The notes under the pieces: generated by a model
Told to the model about the DNA's origin: nothing
Seen by the model: the letters and a program-made list of their open reading frames with translations, nothing else
Databases searched by the model: none
Shown here: in pieces, positions 1-7,493 of the stretch
Position numbering within the stretch: the stretch's first letter is position 1
How the letters are laid out: each line of letters starts with the position of its first letter
Assembly (NCBI GenBank): GCA_019594235.1
Contig: JAFDTG010000059.1
Location: 1-9,618, forward strand
DNA from: Candidatus Saliniplasma halalkaliphilum
Lineage (GTDB): Archaea > Thermoplasmatota > Thermoplasmata > Halarchaeoplasmatales > Halarchaeoplasmataceae
Length of the DNA stretch: 9,618 bases
Direction of reading: 5' to 3'
Position numbers and translations under genes: made by a program

Positions 1-3000
1 GAATCTGAAGAAAGTATTAAAAAGATCTCAAAACCTGGAAAGGGCGAAGAAGGAAGGATCATCAAAGTCGCCGGTCCGGTGGTTCAGGCCGATAACCTAC
101 GTGGGGCTGAGATGTATGAGGTTGTGAAAGTTGGTGAAGAAGGTCTTATTGGAGAGATAATTGAGTTGGAAGAGGATGTTGCAACAATACAAGTTTACGA
201 GGAAACCGGCGGTGTAAAACCCGGTGAGAAAGTTGTAAGAACCGGAGAACCACTATCCGTAGAACTCGGTCCTGGCTTGATTACGGAGATATACGACGGT
301 ATCCAGAGACCTTTGGATATGATCAAAGAGAAAACTGGGGATTTTATCAAAAGAGGTGTTGACGTTTCACCTCTAGAGCACGATAAAAAGTGGGAGTTTA
401 AACCATCGGTCGATAAAGGAGATGAAGTCTCAACAGGGGATATCTTAGGCACGGTTCAGGAGACTCAAGTAGTTGAACACAGGGTTATGGTGCCTCATGG
501 ACAAGAAGGAACTGTTAAGAAGATCGTACAAGAGGGTGAATACACACTAGATGACACGATTGCAGTTCTAGAAAATGATGGTAAAGAGTATGATATTACC
601 ATGGTCCAAAGATGGCCGGTAAGGATAGGGAGACCTATCGAGGACAAAAAAGCACCTGGGGAACTACTGATCACAGGTCAGAGAGTATTGGACACATTCT
701 TCCCACTGGCAAAAGGTGGAACAGCAGCTATACCAGGGGGATTCGGGACTGGAAAATGTGTGACTGGAGATACTCCTGTTCTGTTGGGTGACGGATCTAA
801 GACGCCGATAAAAGATATATACAAGGAGTACAAAGAAAACGGAGAGAAAAAATCGGTTGAAAATGACCATGAAGAATTGATCGAATTGGACCGTCCCATC
901 GATATTTTATCCATGGATGGTGGGGAGATAGTTAAAAAGAAAGCTACATATCTTTACAAAGGAAAAACCGATAAAACGGTCATCGTCAAAACTAAATCAG
1001 GTAGAGAGGTCGAACTAACCCCTATCCATAAGCTGTTCGTACTCACACCTGAAATGGAGATTGTTGAAAAACCCGCCGGTGAGATAAATGAAGGGGATAC
1101 TCTTTTAGCTCCAAGAAAACTTGATTTATCTGGGGAGAATGAAAGACAGAAGTTAGATATAAAAGAAATACTCCCGGAAAAGAGGGTCTATGGTAAGGAT
1201 TTCGAAAAGGTTGTTGAAGTTATTAAAGAGTTGGAACACAAATTCGAAGATAGAAATGCATTAGCGGAGAGATTACAGATAAGCCCAGTAAAGCTTACGG
1301 GATATGCTCTTGGAAAAAATCGACCGAAGGTGAAATTAGCTTATAAAATATTTAGAGAAGCTGATGTGGAATACGAAGTAAGCAATGTTAAGGCTGAAAG
1401 AAGGTCTACTCCAATAAAGGTACCTACCGAGATGAACGAGGATTTCGCTGAACTTCTAGGACTTCTTCTCGGTGATGGTTCCCTAAAACCTACCTCAGTT
1501 CATTTCTACAATAACGATGATGAACTTCTTTCTAGAGTTGAATATCTGATCCATGAACTTTTTGGATTAGAAGCTCAAAGAGAATATGCAAATACGGTAA
1601 ATTCCGTTAAAGTAAACTGCAAAGCTCTGAGAGACCTGTTAATAAAATTAGGGTTCCCGGAAAGAGATAAATCCAAAACGTGTCACATTCCGAAAAAAGT
1701 TCTAAAAAGTGATGAAAATGTCTTAGCGACTTTCATCAGGGGTTACTATTTAGCAGATGGTAGTTTTAGTCGATACGAAGCTGAGATTAGCACCTCTAGT
1801 GAGAGGATGGCAAGCGACCTGACATATGCCCTAACTAGGATTGGAACGGCTCCTAGACTCGGTTCTAGAGACACGAGAGTTAACACAAGTTACAGGATAA
1901 GGATTTCCGGCGAAGAGTTAGAAAATTTCTATGAAAAAACCGCTATTGAACATCCTAAATATGAGTGTATACAAGATTATCTGATTAAAGATATAAGTCA
2001 CTTCAAAGGAGTCGATTCAGTAAGGATATCACCCGATATGGTGAGAGAAAAGTTCGAGAACAGCGGGATCACAAGGAAGGAATTCAAAGAAAATGGTATC
2101 AAGATAGCAAATTATACAACCCAAAAGGAAAGGATGAGTGTACCTATCTTGAGAAGGTTCTCAAATATAACTAGTGACGACAATTTGGTTAAAATCGCTC
2201 ATAACCATTTGAGTCATTTCTTACCTGACCCCGTTGAATCTATCGGGGTAAATGAAGAAACGAAGGACGTTTATGACCTAACCGTACCGGGCACTCACAA
2301 TTTTGTGGGAGGTAATGCACCGATGGTCCTTCACAATACCGTCATCCAGCACCAGTTGGCTAAATGGTCCGATGCCGATATCGTTGTTTATGTAGGATGT
2401 GGTGAGAGAGGTAACGAGATGACAGAGGTTTTGAGAGATTTCCCTGAACTGGAAGATCCAAGAACTGGAAAACCGCTGATGAAAAGGACTATTTTGATAG
2501 CGAACACTAGTAACATGCCGGTGGCTGCGAGAGAAGCCTCGGTTTATTCCGGTATCACACTTGCAGAGTATTACAGGGATATGGGTTACAATGTAGCTCT
2601 CATGGCGGATTCCACATCGCGTTGGGCGGAGGCACTCAGAGAGATATCAGGAAGATTGGAAGAGATGCCCGGTGAAGAAGGATATCCTGCATATCTAGCA
2701 TCAGAACTTGCAGCTTTCTACGAAAGGGCAGGTATCTGTGAACTCCACGGTGGCCGAGAAGGTTCAGTTTCTGTGATCGGTGCGGTTAGTCCCTCAGGTG
2801 GTGACTTCTCCGAACCTGTTACTCAGAACACCCTGCGTATAGCTCAGGTATTCTGGGCCTTGGATACCGAACTTAGAAACAAAAGACATTTCCCAGCTAT
2901 CAACTGGTTGAAATCTTATTCTCTTTATCTCGATCAAGTTGCAGAATGGTGGGGCGATAGTGTCAATGAAAACTGGCATACACTGAGAAGAGAAGGTATG

Positions 3001-3378
3001 AAACTATTGGAGAAGGAGGACGAATTACAGGAGATCGTCCAACTTGTTGGTCCAGACGCTTTACCGAAGTCCGACCAGTTCGCTCTACAAGCTGCAAGGA
3101 TTCTGAGAGAGGACTTCCTGCAGCAGAACGCTTTCCACGATGTGGATACATTCTGTGAACCTGAAAAACAGTTCAGGATGCTTCAGATAATGATGGAATT
3201 CTATGATAGAGGTATGGACGCTCTAGAAGAGGGAGTTACTGTTGAAGCTTTATCGGAAATGGAAATACTTGAAAAGATCAGCAGGATGTCAAATATCCCC
3301 TCTGAAAAGTGGGATGAGAAGTTTGGTGACATAGAGATGGAAATGAACAAAGAATTTGATGATTTGATGGAGGGATAA
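1..3378 (+). CDS. atpA: A-type ATP synthase catalytic subunit A, intein-containing, 5' end outside window
   Basis: Catalytic A subunit of the membrane-bound archaeal A1Ao ATP synthase; binds ATP/ADP and makes ATP from the ion gradient. The frame is open from base 1. The family N-terminal motif (IIKVAGPVV) begins at about base 58, ahead of the GTG at 79, and no ATG, GTG or TTG precedes it, so the true start lies upstream of the window. Visible: beta-barrel and the A-subunit-specific non-homologous region (QVYEETGGVKPGE, EPLSVELGPGL), P-loop GGFGTGK at 736-756 interrupted by the intein, GCGERGNEMTE from 2395, SRWAEALREISGRLEEMPGEE near 2620, and the C-terminal helical domain with ELQEIVQLVG and QQNAFHDVDT. 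Without the intein 598 residues are visible, normal for the family. The TAA lies 2 nt before the atpB start. The mature enzyme requires protein splicing to restore GGFGTGK-T. Identification is certain; the N-terminus is not. Confidence 0.97.
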   Translation, partial: ESEESIKKISKPGKGEEGRIIKVAGPVVQADNLRGAEMYEVVKVGEEGLIGEIIELEEDVATIQVYEETGGVKPGEKVVRTGEPLSVELGPGLITEIYDGIQRPLDMIKEKTGDFIKRGVDVSPLEHDKKWEFKPSVDKGDEVSTGDILGTVQETQVVEHRVMVPHGQEGTVKKIVQEGEYTLDDTIAVLENDGKEYDITMVQRWPVRIGRPIEDKKAPGELLITGQRVLDTFFPLAKGGTAAIPGGFGTGKCVTGDTPVLLGDGSKTPIKDIYKEYKENGEKKSVENDHEELIELDRPIDILSMDGGEIVKKKATYLYKGKTDKTVIVKTKSGREVELTPIHKLFVLTPEMEIVEKPAGEINEGDTLLAPRKLDLSGENERQKLDIKEILPEKRVYGKDFEKVVEVIKELEHKFEDRNALAERLQISPVKLTGYALGKNRPKVKLAYKIFREADVEYEVSNVKAERRSTPIKVPTEMNEDFAELLGLLLGDGSLKPTSVHFYNNDDELLSRVEYLIHELFGLEAQREYANTVNSVKVNCKALRDLLIKLGFPERDKSKTCHIPKKVLKSDENVLATFIRGYYLADGSFSRYEAEISTSSERMASDLTYALTRIGTAPRLGSRDTRVNTSYRIRISGEELENFYEKTAIEHPKYECIQDYLIKDISHFKGVDSVRISPDMVREKFENSGITRKEFKENGIKIANYTTQKERMSVPILRRFSNITSDDNLVKIAHNHLSHFLPDPVESIGVNEETKDVYDLTVPGTHNFVGGNAPMVLHNTVIQHQLAKWSDADIVVYVGCGERGNEMTEVLRDFPELEDPRTGKPLMKRTILIANTSNMPVAAREASVYSGITLAEYYRDMGYNVALMADSTSRWAEALREISGRLEEMPGEEGYPAYLASELAAFYERAGICELHGGREGSVSVIGAVSPSGGDFSEPVTQNTLRIAQVFWALDTELRNKRHFPAINWLKSYSLYLDQVAEWWGDSVNENWHTLRREGMKLLEKEDELQEIVQLVGPDALPKSDQFALQAARILREDFLQQNAFHDVDTFCEPEKQFRMLQIMMEFYDRGMDALEEGVTVEALSEMEILEKISRMSNIPSEKWDEKFGDIEMEMNKEFDDLMEG
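757..2337 (+). other. Intein with LAGLIDADG homing endonuclease inside atpA (P-loop insertion site)
   Basis: In-frame protein-splicing element of 527 residues. It starts with Cys (CVTGDTPVLL, block A) directly after the P-loop Lys and ends with His-Asn (APMVLHN, block G). The downstream extein resumes with Thr at 2338, giving the uninterrupted GGFGTGKT of A subunits. Block B His is at 1027 (ELTPIHKLF) and block F is DVYDLTVPGTHNF near 2266-2304. Two dodecapeptide motifs mark a homing endonuclease: LLGLLLGDGS (Asp codon 1474, intein residue 240) and FIRGYYLADGSF (Asp codon 1756, residue 334). All splicing nucleophiles and both endonuclease acidic residues are present, so it looks active for splicing and possibly for cleavage. 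Known family fact: the same P-loop position holds VMA inteins in Thermoplasma and Pyrococcus. HTH-like stretches flank the endonuclease core at about 1258-1365 and 2032-2160. Confidence 0.95.
3369..3375 (+). promoter_or_regulatory. Strong Shine-Dalgarno of atpB, inside the end of atpA
   Basis: GGAGGGA lies 5 nt before the atpB ATG at 3381 and overlaps the last codons of atpA. It fixes the atpB start and points to coupled translation of the two nucleotide-binding subunits, which are needed in 3:3 ratio in A1. Confidence 0.8.
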
Positions 3379-3380
3379 TC

Positions 3381-4769
3381 ATGGTCGATGAGATATCTAA
3401 AAGGACTGAATATCGTAATGTTGTGGAAGTATCTGGACCTCTCATGGTCGTTGAGGGTATCAGTGATGTAGCTTACAACGAAATAGCAAAGATCAAACTT
3501 CCGAGCGGTGAGGAAAGATTGGGTCAGGTATTGGAAGCCCAATCTAACAGAGCGATCATACAGGTTTTTGCCGGTACTAGAGGTCTCGATACGGATCAGA
3601 CCTCTGTTCAGTTTACCGGTGAGGTCATGAAATTCGGTGTTTCTAGAGAATTGCTAGGTAGGGTTTTCAACGGTATCGGGGAACCTATCGATGATAGTCC
3701 TGATATCATCCCTGAAGAACGAAGAGATATAAATGGAGACCCGATCAATCCATCGGCAAGAGAGTTCCCTCGAGAGTTCATTCAGACTGGACTTTCAACC
3801 ATAGATGGTATGTTCACACTAGTAAGAGGTCAGAAACTCCCGATGTTCAGTGCCAGTGGTCTTCCACACAATAACGTGGCGGCACAGATCGCAAGGCAAG
3901 CTAAAGTTTTAGGTGAAGAAGAAGAGTTCGCTGTTGTTTTCTGTGCAATGGGTATCACATCTGAAGAAGCGAATTTCTTTATCAACGATTTTGAAAGAAC
4001 CGGTGCTTTGGAAAGAGCGGTTTTATTTTTAAACCTTGCCGACGATCCAGCAATTGAAAGAACCATCATCCCAAGGTTGGCTTTGACCGCTGCTGAGTAC
4101 CTTGCATTCGACGAAGGTATGCAGGTTTTGGTTATTTTAAGTGATATGACAAATTACTGTGAAGCTCTAAGAGAGATAGCCGCTGCTAGAGAAGAGGTAC
4201 CTGGTAGACGGGGTTATCCCGGTTATCTTTACACCGATTTAGCTAGTATTTATGAAAGAGCAGGTCGTATATTGAATAAAGAGGGATCAATCACAATGAT
4301 CCCGATCCTCACTATGCCGGATGACGATATCACCCATCCTATTCCTGATTTAACCGGGTATATCACAGAAGGACAGATCGTTTTCTCAAGAGAACTACAT
4401 AGAAAAGGTATCCGTCCACCGATCACACCCGATGGTTCATTATCTAGGTTGATGCAGCAGGGTATCGGAGAAGAGAGAACAAGGGAAGATCACTCCGACG
4501 TTAGTAACCAACTTTATGCTGCCTACGCAGAGGGTAGGGAACTTAGAGACCTAGTCGCAGTTGTTGGAGAAGAAGCTCTCAGTGATAGAGATAGGACATA
4601 TCTAGAATTTGCAGAAGAGTTCGAAGAGAGGTTCATCGGACAAGGTGGAGATGAGGATAGAACAATAGATGAGACTCTAGATTTAGCATGGGATTTACTA
4701 ACTATAATTCCAAAGAGAGATCTGAAAAGGATCGAAGAGAAATTCATCGAGAAGTATTGTCCTGAATAG
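3381..4769 (+). CDS. atpB: A-type ATP synthase subunit B (non-catalytic)
   Basis: Regulatory, non-catalytic B subunit that alternates with subunit A in the A1 head of the archaeal ATP synthase. The 462-residue length is usual. The sequence is canonical: barrel start EYRNVVEVSGPLMVVEG, SREFLG-type segment SRELLGRVFNGIGEPID, then in place of a Walker A the degenerate SASGLPHNNVAAQIARQA typical of B subunits, a Walker B-like VLVILSDMTNYCEALREI, PGRRGYPGYLYTDLASIYERAG, and the C-terminal helical domain with RDLVAVVGEEALS. The ATG at 3381 is supported by GGAGGGA 5 nt upstream. It is the last gene of the operon here: subunit D, often next in methanogens, is absent and genes on the opposite strand start converging 45 nt later. 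No frame disruption or missing residue is seen. Confidence 0.97.
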   Translation: MVDEISKRTEYRNVVEVSGPLMVVEGISDVAYNEIAKIKLPSGEERLGQVLEAQSNRAIIQVFAGTRGLDTDQTSVQFTGEVMKFGVSRELLGRVFNGIGEPIDDSPDIIPEERRDINGDPINPSAREFPREFIQTGLSTIDGMFTLVRGQKLPMFSASGLPHNNVAAQIARQAKVLGEEEEFAVVFCAMGITSEEANFFINDFERTGALERAVLFLNLADDPAIERTIIPRLALTAAEYLAFDEGMQVLVILSDMTNYCEALREIAAAREEVPGRRGYPGYLYTDLASIYERAGRILNKEGSITMIPILTMPDDDITHPIPDLTGYITEGQIVFSRELHRKGIRPPITPDGSLSRLMQQGIGEERTREDHSDVSNQLYAAYAEGRELRDLVAVVGEEALSDRDRTYLEFAEEFEERFIGQGGDEDRTIDETLDLAWDLLTIIPKRDLKRIEEKFIEKYCPE

Positions 4770-4789
4770 AGCAGTTAGGTTGACAGTTC

Positions 4790-4810
4790 TTGACCCAATC
4801 AACGGGTCAA
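4790..4810. terminator. Hairpin between convergent atpB and V4R-like gene, putative bidirectional terminator
   Basis: A perfect 7-bp inverted repeat, TTGACCC-(AATCAAC)-GGGTCAA, sits in the 45-nt gap between the two stop codons. There is no U-run on either side, so it is not a bacterial-style intrinsic terminator. It may act as a 3'-end stabilising or pausing structure for both transcripts. The function is inferred from position only. Confidence 0.5.
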
Positions 4811-4814
4811 TTGA

Positions 4815-5369
4815 TCACCAAGTCAGTTGGAATTCTATATGATCTTCACCTTCGACGGGACATGCAGTGTGTTCGATCACACCGTCTAATCCAAGCATCT
4901 CTAGATCTTTTTCCAGACTGCCTTGGAAGTAATTGCAAACGTGTTTATTAGCTGGAAATCCATGATACCTGATAGAAGCTTTTCCATCTTCTTCATCCCA
5001 TCCAGCTAGTTCTATACCTCCAAAATTATAGACTTTGCCCCAATTATCTTCGGCTTTTTCTATAAGTTCTTTTAGACCCTGGGCCACGGTCAAATATTCA
5101 AGATGACCTAAACTGCTTGTAATGTGACGCCCGATCTCCCTAGATCTTGGAACCTTTTTCAGATCACTGCCAAAAATGTCTTCTATAGTTTCGAAAAACT
5201 GTATAACTATATCATAATCGACCCACTCTTTTTCATTAAAATCTGTTTTGGTAGTGATCGACCTTTCTTTTACTTCATTCATAAACTCTTCAAGACCTAT
5301 CTTCCCTTTTTTTTCCTCCACATAATCTAATATGTTGATTACATGTGTTCCTTTAACTTTTTTATCCAT
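4815..5369 (-). CDS. Stand-alone V4R / heme-NO-binding-like (DUF2378-type) domain protein, function unknown
   Basis: A soluble 184-residue protein without signal peptide or membrane segment. The opening KGTHVINILDYVEEKKG, an Arg-Glu-Ile-Gly segment near the middle, and the C-terminal run with HVCNYFQGSLEKDLEMLG (Cys145) ending CPVEGEDHIEFQLTW (Cys170) match the layout of the V4R, HNOB and TIGR02265/DUF2378 group. In these families a conserved 'C-Y-x-G' strand-helix and a final 'C-x-x-G-x-x-x-x-F-x-x-W' strand form a small-ligand or heme pocket. No fused signalling domain is present, so it is a bare sensor or binding domain if the fold assignment is right. The assignment is by eye and could be wrong; the conserved Cys and Trp pattern is its main support. 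The gene follows tiaS after 66 nt with its own TATA-like sites and converges on atpB. Confidence 0.55.
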   Translation of the reverse strand: MDKKVKGTHVINILDYVEEKKGKIGLEEFMNEVKERSITTKTDFNEKEWVDYDIVIQFFETIEDIFGSDLKKVPRSREIGRHITSSLGHLEYLTVAQGLKELIEKAEDNWGKVYNFGGIELAGWDEEDGKASIRYHGFPANKHVCNYFQGSLEKDLEMLGLDGVIEHTACPVEGEDHIEFQLTW

Positions 5370-5396
5370 GGTATCTACGACTTCCCTCTTTTAATC

Positions 5397-5427
5397 TATA
5401 TACCCAAAACAATAGTTTATATTTAAA
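5397..5427 (-). promoter_or_regulatory. TATA-like elements upstream of the V4R-like gene
   Basis: On the minus strand the gap between tiaS and the next gene reads TTTAAATATAAA (5427-5416) and then GTATATAG (5403-5396). The second is centred about 30 nt before the ATG at 5369, fitting a nearly leaderless transcript. The first, about 52 nt away, would give a leader of about 25 nt that includes a weak GAGGG. This suggests separate transcription from tiaS. Confidence 0.5.
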
Positions 5428-5435
5428 ATTCACGC

Positions 5436-6746
5436 TTATCTTTTCAACATCCTTTTCAATGGTTTACTCAGATGTCTCCTAGCTGAAACAGGGGTTTCGT
5501 ACCATTTTTCTTCTAATTCTCTTTCAACATTTTCAGTTTCTATATCATCTTCCGATGATTTAGTACTGCATTTTTTACATCTGAAACCAGCGTTTTTTCC
5601 AATCGATGACATCCTTGTATTACACTTTGGACAGACTGGATTGCCTATTTTAACTATTTTCTCGTTGAGATGTAGTACCTTCATCTTTTCGATGTTAAGA
5701 GTTAATGGGTCCTTCCTGATCCCTCCATACAGCAGTACTTTATCTCCTACGATCAATTTATTAACTATGTCTCTGAAACTTTTGGTTGGTTCATAAGCAG
5801 CTGCAGTGATAGAATTTCCTTTACTATCAGAAACGTCGAAGAGAACATGTCCACCTTTGATAGTTCGAGGTTCTTTTGTAACCTTTCCTTGGGTTTTAAC
5901 AGATATCCACGGTTTAACATCTTTGATCTCAGCGGGTTGTATATGTTCATCAGTCCCCTGGTTTGTGAAGAATGTGATCCAGCTTTCTGGTTTTTCGATG
6001 TTAATTATTTCTAATGCCTTTTTTAGTTCCTCAGGGTTGTCACCTCTAACACCGTAAAGTACGGGACAGGGAGAATTCGGATCGATCACAGATGCATCCT
6101 CATCGTAGTCATAGCTGTCGAAAACACTATTTAAGGACTTATCTAACCCCTTAACCTGCTCTTTGTCGATATTCCTTTTAGTACCCCACTTCCATTGTTC
6201 TCTATACGTTATCAACTCATAAGTATGGTCATCCGGCTCCCAAGCAAGGGCTGCTGCAGCACCTATTATCCCTCTTTTCTTTCCGAATCCAGTGTATTTA
6301 ATATTTTTACTTTCTAAAGTGTCTATCACTTCTTCGAGGGTGACTATATCTTTAACTGTTTTTTCATATAGATATTTAGGCGTTTTTTTTGTACTCACTA
6401 TCAAACCTGGATCTGTTCTATCATCTTTGAGTTCAGCCCAATTTTTTATAACTTTTTCAGAACGAGTTAGTATATCGACGATTTTTTTGTTGGGAATAGA
6501 CTCACCGTCATAGATAAATATATCATCTTCAATTTTACCTATGATGTTCTTTTTATTTACCCCCTTACCAAGTTTCAAAACTACTGCTCCGTTACCTCTT
6601 GTTTTCCAAGGAACATTGGGGTTTAATCTCACTAATCTAGGATAATCTAAGAGTTCATATTCTTCGAATTCTTTTATTAACTCAGTAGCTAAAAATGTCG
6701 TACACATTCCTTCTCTAGAGTCCGTATCATCGACAGCTATGTACAT
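5436..6746 (-). CDS. tiaS: tRNA(Ile2) 2-agmatinylcytidine synthetase TiaS
   Basis: Joins agmatine to C2 of cytidine 34 in tRNA-Ile2 (CAU anticodon) with ATP, so that the tRNA reads AUA and not AUG. It is the archaeal counterpart of bacterial TilS and normally essential. The 436-residue length is typical. Seen in order: DDTDS (residues 6-10) and GMCTT (13-17) of the catalytic kinase-like domain, LNPNVPWKTRGNGAVVLKLG, DDRTDPGLIV, the GIIGAAAALAW and DDHTYELI segment, an OB-fold region around GGHVLFDVSD, a zinc ribbon with Cys372, 375, 390 and 393, and the conserved tail ARRHLSKPLKR. The ATG is 6 nt after the stop of the RDD gene, so the two are most likely co-transcribed. No residue appears missing. 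AUA codons are used in the neighbouring genes, consistent with need for this enzyme. Confidence 0.95.
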   Translation of the reverse strand: MYIAVDDTDSREGMCTTFLATELIKEFEEYELLDYPRLVRLNPNVPWKTRGNGAVVLKLGKGVNKKNIIGKIEDDIFIYDGESIPNKKIVDILTRSEKVIKNWAELKDDRTDPGLIVSTKKTPKYLYEKTVKDIVTLEEVIDTLESKNIKYTGFGKKRGIIGAAAALAWEPDDHTYELITYREQWKWGTKRNIDKEQVKGLDKSLNSVFDSYDYDEDASVIDPNSPCPVLYGVRGDNPEELKKALEIINIEKPESWITFFTNQGTDEHIQPAEIKDVKPWISVKTQGKVTKEPRTIKGGHVLFDVSDSKGNSITAAAYEPTKSFRDIVNKLIVGDKVLLYGGIRKDPLTLNIEKMKVLHLNEKIVKIGNPVCPKCNTRMSSIGKNAGFRCKKCSTKSSEDDIETENVERELEEKWYETPVSARRHLSKPLKRMLKR

Positions 6747-6752
6747 GTTAAT

Positions 6753-7343
6753 TTACTGTATCCTTCCACACTCGGTACATCTAGCCTTTCCACTTCCGAT
6801 ATCTTCTAAATCTCCACTGCATTCCCTACATTGTCTGTTATCGATTTCAGATGATACTACTTCTTCACGATGAGGTATATGGCTGCTGACAAATTGTCTA
6901 AGATGGATCGGATCTATACTTCCTACAACTGTGGTATTTGCAACTCTATCTAAGAATTTTTGTCTAGGATCTCCCTCGGTAGCAAGTCCAACTATAACAT
7001 CTAAAAGTAAAAGAAGTCCATGAACTTTACTGAAATTTCTTATCAAAGCCTCCGAGAGGTCCAAACCACCCATCATTGATTCTACCTCCAGGTCTAATAC
7101 CATTTTACCCAAAGTTTGTCTTTTCGAATATTCTAAGACACCCGAATAGAACACTTGTACTACTCCAGCCGTGAACGGGAAGATACCGATATACCGTAAT
7201 CCAAAACCAAGAGTAAACGGTATGAAAATAATGTAAACTACAACGCTAGATAATATGAAATCTATAAGATAAGCAATGACTCTTTTTATCCAGTGCTTTT
7301 GTAGTGGTTTATTGCTAGGTAACAAATCAAATCCAGTAACCAT
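6753..7343 (-). CDS. RDD-family membrane protein with C-terminal zinc ribbon
   Basis: An integral membrane protein of 196 residues. The RDD signature is visible: Arg21 and Asp28 in the first hydrophobic helix (RVIAYLIDFILSS, about 21-45), a second helix about 51-70, the diagnostic GKMVLDLEV after QTL (76-87), and a third helix about 107-122 followed by DPRQKFLDRVANTTVV with Asp125 and Asp132. A linker then leads to a cytosolic zinc ribbon with Cys172, 175, 189 and 192. RDD proteins are poorly characterised; some have been linked to ion or small-solute transport, but no substrate can be given here. The ATG at 7343 is preceded by GGATGAT 3 nt away. It is the first gene of a likely two-gene transcript with tiaS. 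Joining a membrane RDD unit to a zinc ribbon suggests a nucleic-acid or protein contact on the cytosolic side, which is inference. Confidence 0.85.
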   Translation of the reverse strand: MVTGFDLLPSNKPLQKHWIKRVIAYLIDFILSSVVVYIIFIPFTLGFGLRYIGIFPFTAGVVQVFYSGVLEYSKRQTLGKMVLDLEVESMMGGLDLSEALIRNFSKVHGLLLLLDVIVGLATEGDPRQKFLDRVANTTVVGSIDPIHLRQFVSSHIPHREEVVSSEIDNRQCRECSGDLEDIGSGKARCTECGRIQ

Positions 7344-7493
7344 TTTATCATCCTTGTTTTAGATTTGCACCCTCAGATTGCCCATCACTCATCACAAAAT
7401 CAGTTTTGGATTCTTCATCATCGGGTGTAGTATATGATAGATTGACTTATCCTTATATTTTTTCCTTTTAAGGAGTTAAAGATCGTGGTTTGA
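7344..7493 (-). promoter_or_regulatory. Leader region of the RDD-tiaS operon
   Basis: No supported gene. On the minus strand there are TATA-like stretches AAAAAATATAAG (about 7463-7452) and ATCATATAC (about 7438-7430), which would leave a long leader of roughly 60-90 nt. The leader includes a frame open from 7446 to 7351, whose ATG at 7392 would encode only 14 residues ending at TGA 7350-7348. This stop is embedded in GGATGAT (7353-7347), the presumed ribosome site of the RDD gene. I do not call it a gene. Confidence 0.35.

Noticed and set aside
79..81. GTG at 79 as the start of atpA
   Set aside because: It falls in the middle of the conserved GPVV motif of A subunits and the frame is open to base 1 with matching N-terminal sequence, so the gene begins outside the window.
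195..914. Open frames on the minus strand across the first part of atpA
   Set aside because: They are Ser/Pro-rich antisense shadows without family features or ribosome sites, opposite a certain gene.
5806..6057. Plus-strand frame inside tiaS
   Set aside because: It is an antisense shadow of a confidently identified gene.
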